Source: Heterocephalus glaber
Lineage: Eukaryota; Chordata; Mammalia; Rodentia; Bathyergidae
Length of the DNA stretch: 64,000 nucleotides
Reading direction: 5' to 3'
Assembly: GCF_000247695.1 (NCBI RefSeq)
Contig: NW_004624732.1
Location: 41,564,220-41,628,219, forward strand
This document shows positions 1 through 14,423 of this stretch, piece by piece (position 1 is the first letter of the stretch; each line of letters begins with the position of its first letter). The position numbers were made by a program, and so were the translations under genes. The notes beneath the pieces are model-generated. The model did not search any database and was not told the DNA's origin. It worked only from the letters and a program-made list of their open reading frames with translations.

Positions 1-2189
<2,189 letters not shown>

Positions 2190-2258
2190 CAGTTTGGAGC
2201 TAGGGGTAGACCACTCGCCTAGCATACACAAGCCCCTAGGTTCCATCCACAACACCAC
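2190..2258 (+). mobile_element. Diverged ID-type SINE fragment
   Basis: The segment GGTAGACCACTCGCCTAGCA, followed by a B-box-like AGGTTCCATCC stretch, resembles the tRNA-Ala-derived ID head (GTAGAGCGCTTGCCTAGCA). The A-box part is rearranged. Its tail runs into a CA-rich stretch (2252-2295). It is older than the CCGCCGCC-type ID copies elsewhere in the window. Confidence 0.6.
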
Positions 2259-3248
2259 ACACACATACAGATGTGTGGACACACACACACATGTGTGGGC
2301 ACATAAACAGGGAATCCTTTGGTGATGTAAGAATTATTTAAAGGACAGCTAGGCTTGGAATAAATAGAATATAGGACAGTCCAGGCAGAGTGGAGCATAA
2401 TCAAATTTGCTAATGCAGTGTGATCACAATGCCTTTAAGAGAAAAATTCTACTGAAATTAAAATGGATTTTAGGTTGTAAGACTTGAGTTTTCTCCACCA
2501 AAGAGTGGTGTGGGATATTTATAAGTACACTTCAGTGCTAGCGGAGGGTGCTTACATTTTGTTTAAGGCAGCACAAAGCATTTGGATTTGATATAAAGAA
2601 AAATCATGGGATGCAATTCAGTTCATTTTATTTATACAGCAGGATCATATATAATTTATCAACGAATAATAAATACTAATACATATATAATATTTCCCAG
2701 AGTGAAATAATGCTGACTAATAATTAGATTAGGAGAACAGATGTAAAGCAAATCAGTAGTAAATTCAGGACCTTTAGGCGACAGGTTTTCTCTTCTTTCA
2801 TCTCTCTGAAATGATAGAAGATGGGTCTTATAAGTGGTAAATAAATGGTTCTTTTGTGAATATCATTGTATAACGTCACAGTAAATAAAAAGGTACTTGC
2901 TGAAAATATAAAGAATTAGAGAGGATCATAAAGAACCACTTACAGTGTTGGAGTCCAGTATCGCAAAAACAGGTCAGAGACAGTAAGATCTTGATTTTGG
3001 TGGGAAGCATTTGATAGGTAACTTGAAGCTTAAGGATAAGTATTTAATAATAAAACACACTACATAGTTATTGTTGGAAGACTTGTGGTTCTCCAGAGTT
3101 CAAGATGATTGGGCTTTAGTAGTGGAGATTCAGATGGAAACTGATACAAATGATACAATATGCATTAAGACTTATCACTAAATACTTGAAAGACGTAAAC
3201 ATGTCTTCGAGTAAATAGTGCAGACATTTATTGAAAAAAAACAAGAGA

Positions 3249-3324
3249 GGATATATAAATACAGGATATATAATAGAGGATATATAAAAAGATTGTGTGT
3301 GGGTGTGTGTGCACATGTGCATGT
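3249..3324. repeat. Short GGATATATAA triplication followed by a GT-rich run
   Basis: GGATATATAA occurs at 3249, 3264 and 3278 (spacing 15 and 14 bp) and is followed by a (GT)n-rich run at 3293-3324. I see no gene around it. Confidence 0.7.
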
Positions 3325-3389
3325 GAGCTAGTTAAAGTGGGTAGTGGGATAGTAATACTAGGGATTAATAGGATATTAATAAAGGCAAC

Positions 3390-5150
3390 AGCATTTATAT
3401 AGTGATTATCTCAAAACACTTCTCACATCTTAATTTGTTCATTGTTTTTATTTCTACAAAAATGTATTGATCTTCTACTGTGTTCTAAGCATTAGAGAAG
3501 AAATAATGGATAAAAAAAGCAGAAATCCCCACCATCATGCAGCTTAAATTATACTGACAGCAACAAAATGTATGAGTTGATTTTATATTAAAAGGTAAAC
3601 CTTATGGGGAAATATAAAACAGAACTGGCAATTGAGGGGCAGAGAACAAGGGGTGAAACGTAATTTCAGACCGGGTGGTCAGAGGACATCACAGAGAATG
3701 TGCCATAATGAGAATACAGGCTTACATAGGCGAGGGTGACATTCATTTGAATAAAGGTCATGTGTTAAGGATCATGGGCTAAACATCAGAGGCAGAAAAG
3801 TGTTTGGCAAATTTAAGAAACACTAAAGACGTTGGCATAACAGGAGAAAAAGAGGAATTAGGAAGAGATGACCTGAGGGTAGGTGTGGTTGGGGGGTGCA
3901 GAAGAAGACTGAATTTTATTTCAAAGCAAGACAGTAGACTTTTGGAAGAGTCTGAGCAGAGTGACACAACCTGACTTACTTTTTCTCTTCAGTAGTGTGA
4001 CATGAACCCAGGACCTTGCCACTGAGCTATATCCTCATTATTTAAAAAAAAAAAAAAAAAGTATTTTTTATTTTGAGACTCTGTCTTGCAAATTCACACA
4101 ATTGCCCAGGATGGTCTCAAACTTGAAATCCTCCTGCATCAGCCTCCAGAGTGCAAGGATTACCGGTGTTTGTCCTCAGATCTGTCCTGATTTACTCTGT
4201 TAAAGGATTACTCTGGCTTTGGTGCTGAGAATAGAGTGCCATGAAGTGAAGTTGGAAGTAGAGAAATCAAGAAGTATGCTATAGGAATAACCTCGGTGAA
4301 TGAGGCATGGGTAAAAATGTTGATGAAATAGTTACAAGACTAAACTTAATGAAGAAATTGAAGGCAAATATTTTCACTGTCTCATTAACTGTTGGAATTT
4401 TGAATTCTGATTTCTGAATCCAAATATTATATTTTCATCACTTTTTAAACACTGAATTTGGGGTACTTGGAGACATCCAAGAAGGAATATATAATAGGCA
4501 GTGAAATATTGATGTCTGAAATTCCAAATGACAACAACAGGGAACAGAACAGAATTAGCATCCTAAGAAGATAGCAAACAGCTATAGGAATTGATGATGC
4601 AGCTACAGTTAAAGTGAGGAAAGGGAGGTATGGAGAGGATCTATAGGTTGTCCAGAGGAAAAAGCCCTGAAGTAAGTAGGTGGGGCAGAAAGACAGAAGA
4701 GACAAGCTTTGCCACAGAGAAAGGAGGAAATGGCAAAGCAAAAGGACATTTACCAAAGCTGTGTGGAATTTCAAGAATTGAACTGAGGAAGGGGTCCCTA
4801 ATGACAAAATTCCAGTGCAGTAACTTCTGTAAAGATTCAACAGGCTTATGTACTAAAGGAAAGGTACTGGTGAAGCAAGGGGACCAAAAGGGAAATGAAA
4901 GTGGAACAATTTTCCCAAGAAAAATTCATGGGGGATAAAATAAGAACCTAAAATACAGTAAGAATATTGGATCTGAGAAAAAGAATAGAAAAATGAAATG
5001 ACAGATAAATTATTACCTAATAGAGAACAAAGTGAAAGTATTTTTCCCTGACTGCGTTTACTTAAAGAACTGAGAAACATAATTAGTTTTTGAAATGTGA
5101 GGAAGGTGGAATGAGAAAGAGTGGTAAAGGTTTTGAATAATTGCTCTGGG
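3390..5150 (-). mobile_element. Old L2 LINE, antisense, split by a SINE
   Basis: The plus strand reads as the complement of the L2 3' half: a GTGTTCTAAGCATTAGAGAAG-like start (L2 3' end reversed), then CAGAGTGACACAACCTGACTT, then, after the SINE at 3981-4195, TTACTCTGGCTTTGG and AGACATCCAAGAAGGAATATA. The order and spacing match L2 read backwards. It is heavily diverged, with no usable reading frame. The 5' limit near 5150 is a guess. Open frames in this stretch on either strand are by-products. Confidence 0.6.
3981..4195 (-). mobile_element. ID-B1 composite (B4-type) SINE
   Basis: On the minus strand this is a B1-like body (complement of CCCAGGATGGTCTCAAACTT and of CCTCCTGCATCAGCCTCCA), then an A-rich linker (T/A tract at 4041-4060), then an ID-like tRNA part (complement of GAACCCAGGACCTTGCCACT). 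The order matches the rodent B4 family. The insert interrupts L2. A probable target-site duplication CCTGA(C/T)TTACT lies at 3970-3980 and 4196-4206, with one mismatch. Confidence 0.75.
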
Positions 5151-6690
5151 AATTAGTAAAGGAATCATCTAGCAACTTGGGAAAGGATTACTTTCTAATA
5201 ACAATGAAGATACAGCTAACATTGAAAGTATCCCTTTGACAACTGAGTGTTCATTTTATTTTGTTTTAATGTTCAAATGTTCACCTATGTTACAGAATAA
5301 TCCTTGGTAAAATCCCAAAAGAAAATCACTTAGGAAAACAAGCAAACCATGCACTCTCAATGTGTACTCAGACACATAAATAAATCCATTGTAATTCAAA
5401 ATAACTTTTTCTGCCCCAGGAGTAAGGTATACTTTAAGCGATTTACCTAATGAGCATGTGTTATCAGCTTCCAAGGCAAAATCCTACCTTTAGACACAAT
5501 TTACATTATTGCAGTTTGGGGGACAGTTTTCTATAACCCATCTGTTCATTTTTCAACCAGATATTTTATTTCAAGGTCAGTTTTCAAAAGCACTGATTAT
5601 AGTTTTTAAATGAGCAAATTTTCAGTTTTTCTGAGCTGATTACTTAAAAAATATACCTACTGTATTTAGGTCCTTGAATCAGAAGCAATATATATTACAT
5701 ATATTTGTGCTTTTCGTTTATCCTTTTAAATGCTTATACCCAGACTTCTGAGATAGTCAGACTAATCTTGTTTCAAATGTCTTTCTATTGTATGCAACAT
5801 AATATTTTACACTGTAATTAAAACAAGAATCTTATGAGGATGGAAGTTAGTTTTAGTTACATCCTAAGGAAGAAGATCAAAGCTAGAGTTATGTATGTCT
5901 CTTTATAATAATAGACTCTCTCAAAAACATGAAAAGATTAGGAAAATCATCCTCCATTAAGACTGAATTCATTCTGTCATAACCAAAGTATGATACTCTT
6001 TCTATACATACATGAAGACATCCAATTACCTATTTTACTTGTAATTAGTAAATTTTCTGAAAGTTTAATATAGTCTTAGCTAAAATATTTTATATACATA
6101 AATTGCCACAGATGATTCCCATTTTCTCATTATAATATCTGAAAAACTGCTGCTTTTGATCTTTTGGAAAAATAAGAACTATCAAAGTCAAAAACTCATA
6201 ATATATCAAACGGGATCTACTGAATAAATATAATCTCCATATCCTTTAATCTTTCACCACAACTAATTTTCAATGATTTTGTGTCATTTCCTTTATGAAT
6301 TGACTTGTTATATATGAATAATTAGAATGATAGTTTACTAAAAAATTGTCTGCCTGTCAATCATAGCAAGGCACTAAAGGGAAATTTAAAAGAAATAATG
6401 AGCTCTGGTTCATTGTTAGAAATTAAAAGTAAAGTAGGGATGTATATGCACTCAATGACTAAATTCTTACACCTTCAGATAATGACACTACAAATAGCTT
6501 TAAATATAAATACCAAGTAAAATATTAGGAATATGCTGGGACTTAAGTTTTCAGAATTTAGTTAATATCAGCACTATTGTAACTGTATCTCATTGTTACT
6601 GTTGTTATTTTGCAGCTCCTGAATGATAAAGTCTCAAAGGGTAGAGAATTTTGTCATTGACTTCAGATTTGTACTAACAGAAAGATTTCA
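5151..6690 (-). other. Intronic AT-rich sequence, no gene seen
   Basis: No convincing repeat, RNA gene or exon recognised. Open frames on either strand are short and have no domain signal. Confidence 0.5.
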
Positions 6691-7260
6691 ATGAGACACA
6701 TGCACTCTCATGCTCATTGCAGCTCTATTTACAATAGTCAAGACATGGAATATCATAAAAATATGTAAATGGATAGAGGAGAGAAGAAATTTTGTTATAA
6801 ACACACAATAGATACTATTTAGGCATAATAAAAATGAGGGCATCATGTTAAGTGAAATAAGCCAAACAAAGGAAAACAATACATGATCTTAGGTATATGT
6901 GAACTCTACCAAACCTTACTTTTATGTAAGTATGGAAGGGTGGCACCTCAGGGCGGTGAAAGTGGGGAGGAGCAGACAGGAGAAGGAGAATTTGATAACA
7001 ATCCCAACACTGTCAGACCGGAGGGGTAAATGTGATAGTCTCCAGCGCACTAGGTGAATATAATTAGCAAAAATGCACTGTGCATTTAAAACAGTTATGA
7101 GAGTGTTCTGAATATTTTACCCCCCAAATGATAAATGCTTAGGGTGGTTTGTAAGCTATTTACCTTGACTTGATCATTACATAATGTATATGTGAATCAG
7201 AGTATCATATTTTGCCCCCTCAATATGCAAAATTTTATGTCAATCAAAAATTTTTTTAGA
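6690..7260 (+). mobile_element. 3' end of an old L1 (L1M-like)
   Basis: It reads as the end of L1 ORF2 and the 3' UTR. GCAGCTCTATTTACAATAGTC (6719 on), GTTAAGTGAAATAAGCC (6847 on) and TTGATCATTACATAATGTAT (7171 on) are hallmark L1M stretches in correct order, ending in TATGTCAATCAAAAATTTTT. It is 5'-truncated and diverged, with no intact frame. Confidence 0.8.
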
Positions 7261-8100
7261 TGACTTGATAGAAAAAAAGAAATTTTCTGAAAATAATTCT
7301 ACACTATTTTTGCATTCAGAAGGTTAAAAAAAGCCAAAGCACAAAACTGCATTCTGTGTTTTACTGGCCAAATGATAAATACTTTTGTTTAGTTAATCAC
7401 TAAAATAAAACTAAGTTCTCCCATGGTTAAAATAAAAGAATAGTAAAGATTACACTCTATAAAATTAAAGCTTTAGTGAAAACTAAAAATCAAATATAAG
7501 GGAGATTCAATGTTATCCTCCAGGGACTCTTAAATATTATATAGAAAATAAGATTTTACAATGGCTGGTGTGCATTGATAATTTAGCTAAATATGTTAAT
7601 GATAATTTTAAAAATTTTAATTCTAAGATAAAATGCAACTCACTATTTCAAGTTACATTTGGATTTTGTATATTTGGGGATTAAGGTGGGGAGAAGTAGA
7701 TAAAAATAGCAGAACTTTGAGAGTTTCAGTTTGCTAAGGACATGCATCCCCTTCTAAAATGAGTGATTGATTCACAAAACTTATTATTTACTGTAGGATT
7801 ATAATGGCTGGTATCATTTATCTATATTAAATTCATCTTGAAACATCTCCATAGAGGTAAAGTAGAAATGCTTTGTGTAATGAAAAATATCCATATTTTG
7901 ATAGTACAATTTTAATTAATAATTCTCATTATCATGCTGGAACATTATTGATAGTTTAGAGATGTAATTATTCTACAGACATATGTGCACACATACCCAC
8001 ATAATACGTACACATGTTCTTATATTTTAAAAGTGTCATACAAATATGCCTCATGCTGTCATTTCTGAAGTGAAAAACGATACACTAATCATGTAAGAAT
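7261..8100 (-). other. Intronic AT-rich sequence, no gene seen
   Basis: Low-GC unique-looking sequence. A short CA-rich stretch lies near 7985-8015. Nothing else is recognised. Confidence 0.5.
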
Positions 8101-8109
8101 AAGATTTGA

Positions 8110-8545
8110 AATTGAGTAAGTGCCCTGAGGTAGGCTCATCCTACAATGACACACCACATACTGACTCCTAGAACCTGTCACGTTAGTAACAGGAGCCTTG
8201 CCGATGTGTTAAGGGAAGGACGTAGAAGAGGGGGGATTGTCTTGGATTATATAGTTGGTCCAATATAATCACAAGGGATGTTGTAAGAGGGACAACAGAA
8301 AGGAGAAAAGTGGATGTGCATTGGAGGAAGAAGTTATAGGGATCTGGGAAAAGGGCCAGAGGCAAGGAATTTGGGATAGACACCAGGTTCTGGAAAAGGC
8401 AAGGAAATGGATGGTCACCTAAAATTTCCAGAACTCAACCCTATCAACACTATCCAGACTTCTGCTATTTAGCAATGTGAAGACAATATACTTGTAATCC
8501 TCTAAGATGGTACATTTGTGGTAATTTGTTATAACAAGTCCCTAG
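8110..8545 (+). mobile_element. Solitary LTR of the MaLR (MLT1-like) class
   Basis: Hallmarks occur in the order expected for MaLR LTRs: GTTGGTCCAATATAATCACA, then a GTAAGAGGGACA block, then GGGCCAGAGGCAAGGAATTT, CCAGGTTCTGGAAAAGGCAAG, CTATCCAGACTTCTG and a degenerate end near TGTGGTAATTTGTTATAACA. It is an old non-coding endogenous-retrovirus LTR. I see no internal viral gene next to it. Confidence 0.7.
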
Positions 8546-9295
8546 TTCCATTTCATAGCCAAGACACAAAACATGTAAGTCTGATCAAATGAGTAAGACA
8601 CAAATGCCAAACTATTTTACCACTAAGTTAACTTATCTTAGTTTCAACAGTAAAATAAAATGCTTATTCTTCTGTATGATAGCAAATGCCGAGGAAAATA
8701 CATTGACAGAGCAGAAAAGTCCTCTATAATGACTAAAAGCACAATACAGAAATTTATGGAAAATACAAATATTCAAATAACTGAAAAAATATATGAATTG
8801 GGAAGTGTGCACATGCATATATTGTGTGCACATGAGTGTACATGTTTTCATTCTTGTAAGATGAGAAAATTCAAATCTTTGATGAGTTCGTTATGAAAAT
8901 TATAATTAATCCAAAATCTTTATGCTTTCTACTGGTATTACCAAATTCTCAATCATTCTATGCCTTATTAATCATCAAATGTTTTTGGAGCTCCAAATGC
9001 CAGGTTACAGTTGAAAAACCATCTTATATAAACCTAAATCTAAATTGAAAATTTAAAGAAACACATTATTCACAGGAGGAAGCCTTGCTCATTTATCATT
9101 TCTATCATTACGAACAAATAAGAATTACCTCGCTAAACATTTCAAATCCAATTTGACATTTAATTTTCAAGGAGAAAGTCAGTATTTTCTTCCTTGATTA
9201 TTTTTAAAACTGTTACTGTTCTTGTGATTTTTGGTCAGTGATATAGAAAACCATAATCACTCAGCATTATATTTAAACTGCTTCTTTACCAAGAA

Positions 9296-9335
<40 letters not shown>

Positions 9336-10135
9336 GCACTTTTCCCAGAGTAAAAGTCTTTTTTTTTTTGGCATGAGAGAAAGGATATGTATTCAGTAGA
9401 AAAAAGGTAATGCATTCAGTGTGATTCACTCAAATTTTTATCATTAAATACTATGCAGTTCTGTGTACTTTTCTGAAATATAAACAAAAATACTATATTT
9501 CTTTTTTATCTGCCCTTTCTCAAAAACTCACTGAAATAAATAGTTATTTTATTTGCCACATTTTTAAGGTAATTTTTGACATGTCTTCTTCCGATATACA
9601 AAATAAGTCTAAAATATTAACGTTTCTTTGTAAGCTCTGTTCTACAAATCCTATGTGATCCTCATCCAATCTCCCAGGGGGTACTGAAATTCTCATTGTT
9701 TTTCTCATCTCTAGATTTAGTGAGATGTGAAGCAGATCGTTAGGCTTCTGTGGCTACAGGAATGATGCAATATCTCCTAACCATTATGCTGTATTTTTAT
9801 TACTACAATTTTAAGTCCTACAAGTTCTTATTTTGATTTTAAAATATAGTGTTCAATAATAATTTCTTGTTCTTTATTTCAAAAGGCTTTAAATATATTT
9901 ACTTTTCTAAGTTTCACTTACTGGGAACCAAAGTAAGCACTAAAACCCCAATGAGACAATAGAGTCTCTTCCCACAGTTTCTGATGGTTTATCATAGAAG
10001 AAAGCAAAACTTCAGTAGTACATTCAAAGTACACTAATGCGATGTGAGTAGTAATACAGATGTGTTTCTGTGTTTGTCAAAGAATATCAAATGGAATAAG
10101 GGGAACTGTGGAGAGAGATAGACTTAGGAAGAGGA
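8546..10135 (-). other. Intronic AT-rich sequence with a CA microsatellite
   Basis: No gene or RNA recognised. The only clear feature is the CA run at 9297-9340, listed separately. Confidence 0.5.
9297..9340. repeat. (CA)n microsatellite
   Basis: A run of about 17 CA units, ending in the variant units CGCACGCAC. It is likely polymorphic in length. Confidence 0.95.
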
Positions 10136-10139
10136 CAGG

Positions 10140-10585
10140 CAAAAAATATAGTTAACTGCCCACCCAACAGCTATTTTTATCATTTTGGAAAATTGTATTC
10201 CCTACTATGGAGGCAGAGTACCACAAGCCTAGTACCACAATCTCTTACAGCTAGGACATGGATATGGGGTTTTTATCACTGTCTAGGTAACAACTGAGTT
10301 ATACCATTTGCTGGGATTCTCCCATGGAGAGTTCTTCTATCTACTAAAAATAGGACTGTGAATAAGAACTCTCCTGTTTGTCTGTAAACAGTGAGCACTT
10401 GAAGTCAGCGGTTGCTATAACTGTTTTGAGAGCATGAAGATAAGCCAGAGGATGAAGGCCACAAAGTGGATCCAATGAGGTTGACAGTGGAAAGCTGCTC
10501 AGCACATGGACTGGTCTTAGATGAACTTTTTGAACATCTCTGAGGTGCACCTGTATCTCACCTCATCGCTCTGTAGACATTTCAT
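10140..10585 (+). mobile_element. Possible old LTR fragment, family unassigned
   Basis: Relatively GC-rich sequence for this region, with an LTR-like texture (for example AAAGTGGATCCAATGAGGTTG and CATGGACTGGTCTTAGATG). The resemblance to LTR sequences is impressionistic. It could be unique intron sequence. Confidence 0.3.
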
Positions 10586-10884
10586 CAGGTGGTGCAGTAA
10601 ATATCCTTACTGTTCTCTAGCACTGTGTATTGAGTAATTAATACTAGTATCAAGGAAGCATATCAGAAAATAACTTATTGAAGCATTTTAATACAAGCCT
10701 ATGAGATTACCACACTGGACAGTGAGAGATGACATTCCAAACAAAAGGAAGATCACAAATGAGTAGCATGTCGTATTAAGGGAACATTTATCTAGTAATT
10801 TATATCACTGAAGTTTATATATGTAAAATACAGGCTGGAAATTTGGTTGAATATCCACTTTGTTTGGCTTGAATATAATCATTT

Positions 10885-10990
10885 TCTTTTTCTTTCTTCC
10901 CTGTTTTCCTTCCTCTTCTTTCATTCTTTCCAATTTTTCTCCCTCCTTCTATCCTTTCCTCTCTCTCTTTCTTTGTTCCTTGAGATTTTT
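10885..10990. repeat. Polypyrimidine (T/C) tract
   Basis: About 100 bp of almost pure T and C on the plus strand, with TTCCTTCC and CTCTCTCTTTC words. The open frames on both strands here (Phe/Ser/Leu-rich or Lys/Arg/Glu-rich) are low-complexity artefacts. Confidence 0.85.
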
Positions 10991-11159
10991 CTACCACTGG
11001 TCTTTTACCCATTTAGTGAGATTTCTTTATTTTCATTATTTCAAGTTTGTAGATTTTGAAAATAATTTTATGGGAGATGAAGTAATTAATACCACAAATA
11101 ATAACAATGTTACATGTCACATGTTCACTATTTGAAACATATTAAATTAAATATTTTAT

Positions 11160-11290
11160 TTAATACTCCTATAAATGTGTTACTTGCATCTTACAAATCA
11201 CACAAGACTGTTTAGAAAGTTAAGTGAGTCTTTTAATGCCATTCACCTGGCAAGACTGGGATACAAATGTACCTCTGACAGATAAAATGC
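11160..11290 (-). mobile_element. Probable MIR SINE, antisense
   Basis: TTAGAAAGTTAAGTGAGTC followed by CCTGGCAAGACTGGGATACA follows the reversed MIR core (AGAGGTTAAGTGACTTGC ... AGCTGGGATTCGAA). Old and diverged. Confidence 0.45.
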
Positions 11291-12434
11291 TTGCTCTCAT
11301 AATCACTAAGAAAATTTTGTCAGGCTGAGGATTAACAGTATTTTGAGAGCAATGACTTTTCCATTGGGAATGTACCATATTTAGCAGCAGTGATGTCAAG
11401 GGATTAAAGGACAGTGGTCCTTTCAGTCACTGTAACAACCCCACACTTTCCCCACACAGGCACATGCACTGCAAATGGCACTTGGAAATCATATAAATGG
11501 TATTACTATCTAGACTACATATAACTATTAGGACGTGGCATCAATCTTATACTTGCACAATAGACCTCATGTCTTCCTTCTCCAGTCTCTCCTATCTGCT
11601 TACTGAGAATTAAAATTCTATGTGTTTGACTTTCATCTCTATAAAGGACAAAACTATTCCTGGAAGAAGTAAACGTTGCCTGTCGTTTATCTATATTTGT
11701 GAATAAAAGTAAGAAGGAAGGCAGTAACTGAGATAGGAGCCATCATGAAGGGGTAGCGTAAACAAAGATATTGCATATCATCAAGTAAGGAGACTGTAGC
11801 ACCACGGGCCTTTCCATTGTGACTTTGCCAAGGGTTTCCTTCTTAACACTGTCCTCAATCACAGGCATGTAGTAATGAACTTCGCATCTCTTTTGATTTC
11901 ATCCCCATGATCAAAGAAATACTTTTAAAATGTTTGAAAGTCTCTAGAGAAAAAAAATAGCAAAATGATGAGATGATTTTTTTTATAGACTGGTTAACCT
12001 TTTGTTGGCATATGCTCAAATCCAAAATAATCAAATGTGAAAAGTATCTTTATTAGTTGATATGATAGGAGACAGGGAGCCTCGGGAGGTGGGCTTGTAT
12101 TATTCGGGTAATTGTGAAATAGGAAGAAAAGCTCAGTGGGTTTCTCAAGCATAACTCTAGATGCTTCTGTACAGAAGACAAATGGCATGAGAATTTAAAT
12201 GAATCTCATGACAGTAATTATTACTTATCACAAAAAGCTTTAATGTAGCATTTTAACGTTAATAGGAAATTAGAAAAGGTAGCCAAAAGACTTACAGGAA
12301 TATCAAATTAAGCCTCATGTTTTCATGCAGAGATATAAATGCATCTATTTTATCCTATTATTCCACAGTTTATTTTTTCAATAATTAAGAAATTTTTGAG
12401 AAACAGTATATTGTAATCCAACAGAATACATAAT

Positions 12435-12810
12435 AAAAGTCATGCTATTATAAAAAGAAGAGGCATTGCTTCCCCTAGAGATAGATAGCAGTGATTGATA
12501 TTCTAAACGGGAAATTCCTTGTATGTGACTTGTTTTCTCATTTGATCCCCATTTAATCAATATTACCTGAGTGACCGTACTTGTAATCTTATCGGTTGGT
12601 CATGGTTTTGTCCCACCTCATGCCCACCTTGTACAGTTCCATTGGGTCTTAGAGTTTTGTCCTATTTTGTACTTGCTTTGTTGCATAAAACATCTTTGAA
12701 ACGTGGGGTGGGTGGGCAACCTTCTTTCCGGTCTCCCTTCTGTCTCTCTTACACAGAAGCTTTCTTTCTCTCAATATATTTTTCCTACTCTTAAAAAAAA
12801 AGTCATGCTA
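12435..12810 (+). mobile_element. 350-bp retroposed insert flanked by a 13-bp direct repeat
   Basis: AAAAGTCATGCTA occurs at 12435-12447 and again at 12798-12810. The insert between them ends in an A-run (12793-12801), preceded by a polyadenylation-like CTCAATATATTTTTCC stretch. That is the layout of an L1-mobilised transcript. The last 130 bp (GAAGCTTTCTTTCTCTCAAT and neighbours) resemble the R/U5 end of a retroviral LTR transcript, but I cannot name the family. The first half is unrecognised. No coding potential is seen. Confidence 0.7.
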
Positions 12811-13285
12811 CTGGACTATGAAAATTAGGGTGTCTTTGTTTTTGGTAGTTTAAGTTTGAGGATATTATAATTGCGCAAATTACATTTAAATAAAATAAAA
12901 ATTAGAGAGAAAAATTAAAAAGGCCAGAAAAAAATCTGTTTATCACATTTAGGCAATAATTAAATTCCCATAGCTCTTTCTATCTACAAAACCAGGTATA
13001 CATTCTTAAATTTTTTCCAAAAGTATAAAAAATACATTATATTGTATTTTTATCCAAAAATAGTGATATATCTTCACATTTTAATATAGTTCTTTAAGAT
13101 AAATTTAATAGGGGTATAATATAACATTATATAAATTTTCCATATTTTAAAACAATTTTTAAAAATGAGAACCACCTAAATGTACAGTGCTAGATAATAG
13201 GTAAAAGTATACGTTATAATAACTCTGTAGGTAATATTGGTCAACATCCTAACTGCAGATAACAATCTATTAACTGGCTATAAGT
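12811..13285 (-). other. Intronic AT-rich sequence, no gene seen
   Basis: Nothing recognisable apart from low-complexity A/T runs. Confidence 0.5.
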
Positions 13286-13367
13286 GGGCCAGGGATTTAG
13301 CTCAGTGGTTCCGCCGCCTGCCTCACAAGCTCAAGGTCCCAAGTTCAAACCCTGGCACAAAAAAAAT
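13286..13367 (+). mobile_element. ID-type SINE (CCGCCGCC variant)
   Basis: It begins GGGCCAGGGATTTAGCTCAG (A box), then CCGCCGCCTGCCTCACAAGC, then a B-box-like GGTCCCAAGTTCAAACCCTG, then an A8 tail. It is tRNA-derived. No clear target-site duplication is found. Confidence 0.9.
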
Positions 13368-14423
13368 TGATTTATAGAATTTTTATGCACTTTGAAATTT
13401 CCTTTCAAATTTTTAATTTTAACCTTACTTTTATTTCATATTCTGAACTATACTATGTGTCATCTTTGTCAGTCCAAGAAGTTCTACTATTCTAAATATT
13501 TGCATTTATTTTAATCTCATATATTTTGCCCATATTTGTAGACCACTTTCAAATATATGCAAATTTTGAGATGATAAGAAGTGCTTGCGAAAATCCCATG
13601 AAACCTAAATATTCTGGTGATGTTTATTTCGAGGAAACTAATGTTTTATTTCTGAGGAAATTTTTATTTTACATAAGATGTTACCTCATCCCTAGGGTAT
13701 AATTTTAAAATGCAGTATCCTCCCCTAAAAGAGATTTCAGAGCAACCCTCAGGCACCCTTCCATGCCATTCCATACTTTTAAATATTTTGTTGTTAAACA
13801 ATCCTCAATATGTATAGCTGCGCGATACTTAGAAAATGGCTTTTCCCTTTCATTTCAGAAAAAAAACAAAGTTCAATTAAATTTTCCAAAAAGTTTAAGG
13901 ATAAAATTTTTCTATGGGTGAACTGATATTTCCTGCAATATGTTACTTTTTTAAGGGGAGGAGAACCAAAAATATTTCCCCAGTTTTGTGAATATTTAGC
14001 CTTAGTTCTGCTTCCCTAGCCTCTGTTACAAGGCCTTGTAAAGGGCCTTAGTAATGTCCTTTAGCATCATATGCCTAATGTCAAATAGGAAAAATGTTAT
14101 TGGGTAGTCCAAGAGAGTTCAGAATGGAAGACTACTCTCTGAAGAGGTGGGACACAGTACAGCCAATATTCAGGCCTTCTTTGGGCATCACCTTTGATAA
14201 GAAATTAAAGTATATTTCTTACATTTGCTATCTGGAAATTTCTATTATTAAGTATAATCTAATTCAGAGAAAGGAGATATTTCGTTTTTGACATAAAAGT
14301 TTGATTACATTTTACAAGCATTACTTAAATCACTTTAAAATTATACAAACACAAAGTAATGATTAAAAACATAAGAATATATATTCTCAATAAAGAAATA
14401 GGACACATACGTGTAAATTCCAA

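Noticed and set aside
3249..3287. Three GGATATATAA repeats as a possible CRISPR-like or regulatory array.
   Set aside because: The units are too short and the spacers only 4-5 bp. It is a minor tandem duplication in AT-rich mammalian DNA.
4445..4938. Overlapping frames of 131 codons (minus) and 102 codons (plus).
   Set aside because: They lie in a diverged antisense L2 and show no domain.
10815..11135. Frames of 65-91 codons rich in Phe/Ser/Leu or Lys/Arg/Glu.
   Set aside because: They are produced by the polypyrimidine tract at 10885-10990.
13286..13367. tRNA-like A and B boxes in the ID elements (also at 16110, 17173 and 62741) suggesting real tRNA genes.
   Set aside because: There is no acceptor-stem pairing or proper anticodon arm, and each copy has an A-rich tail. 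They are SINEs.
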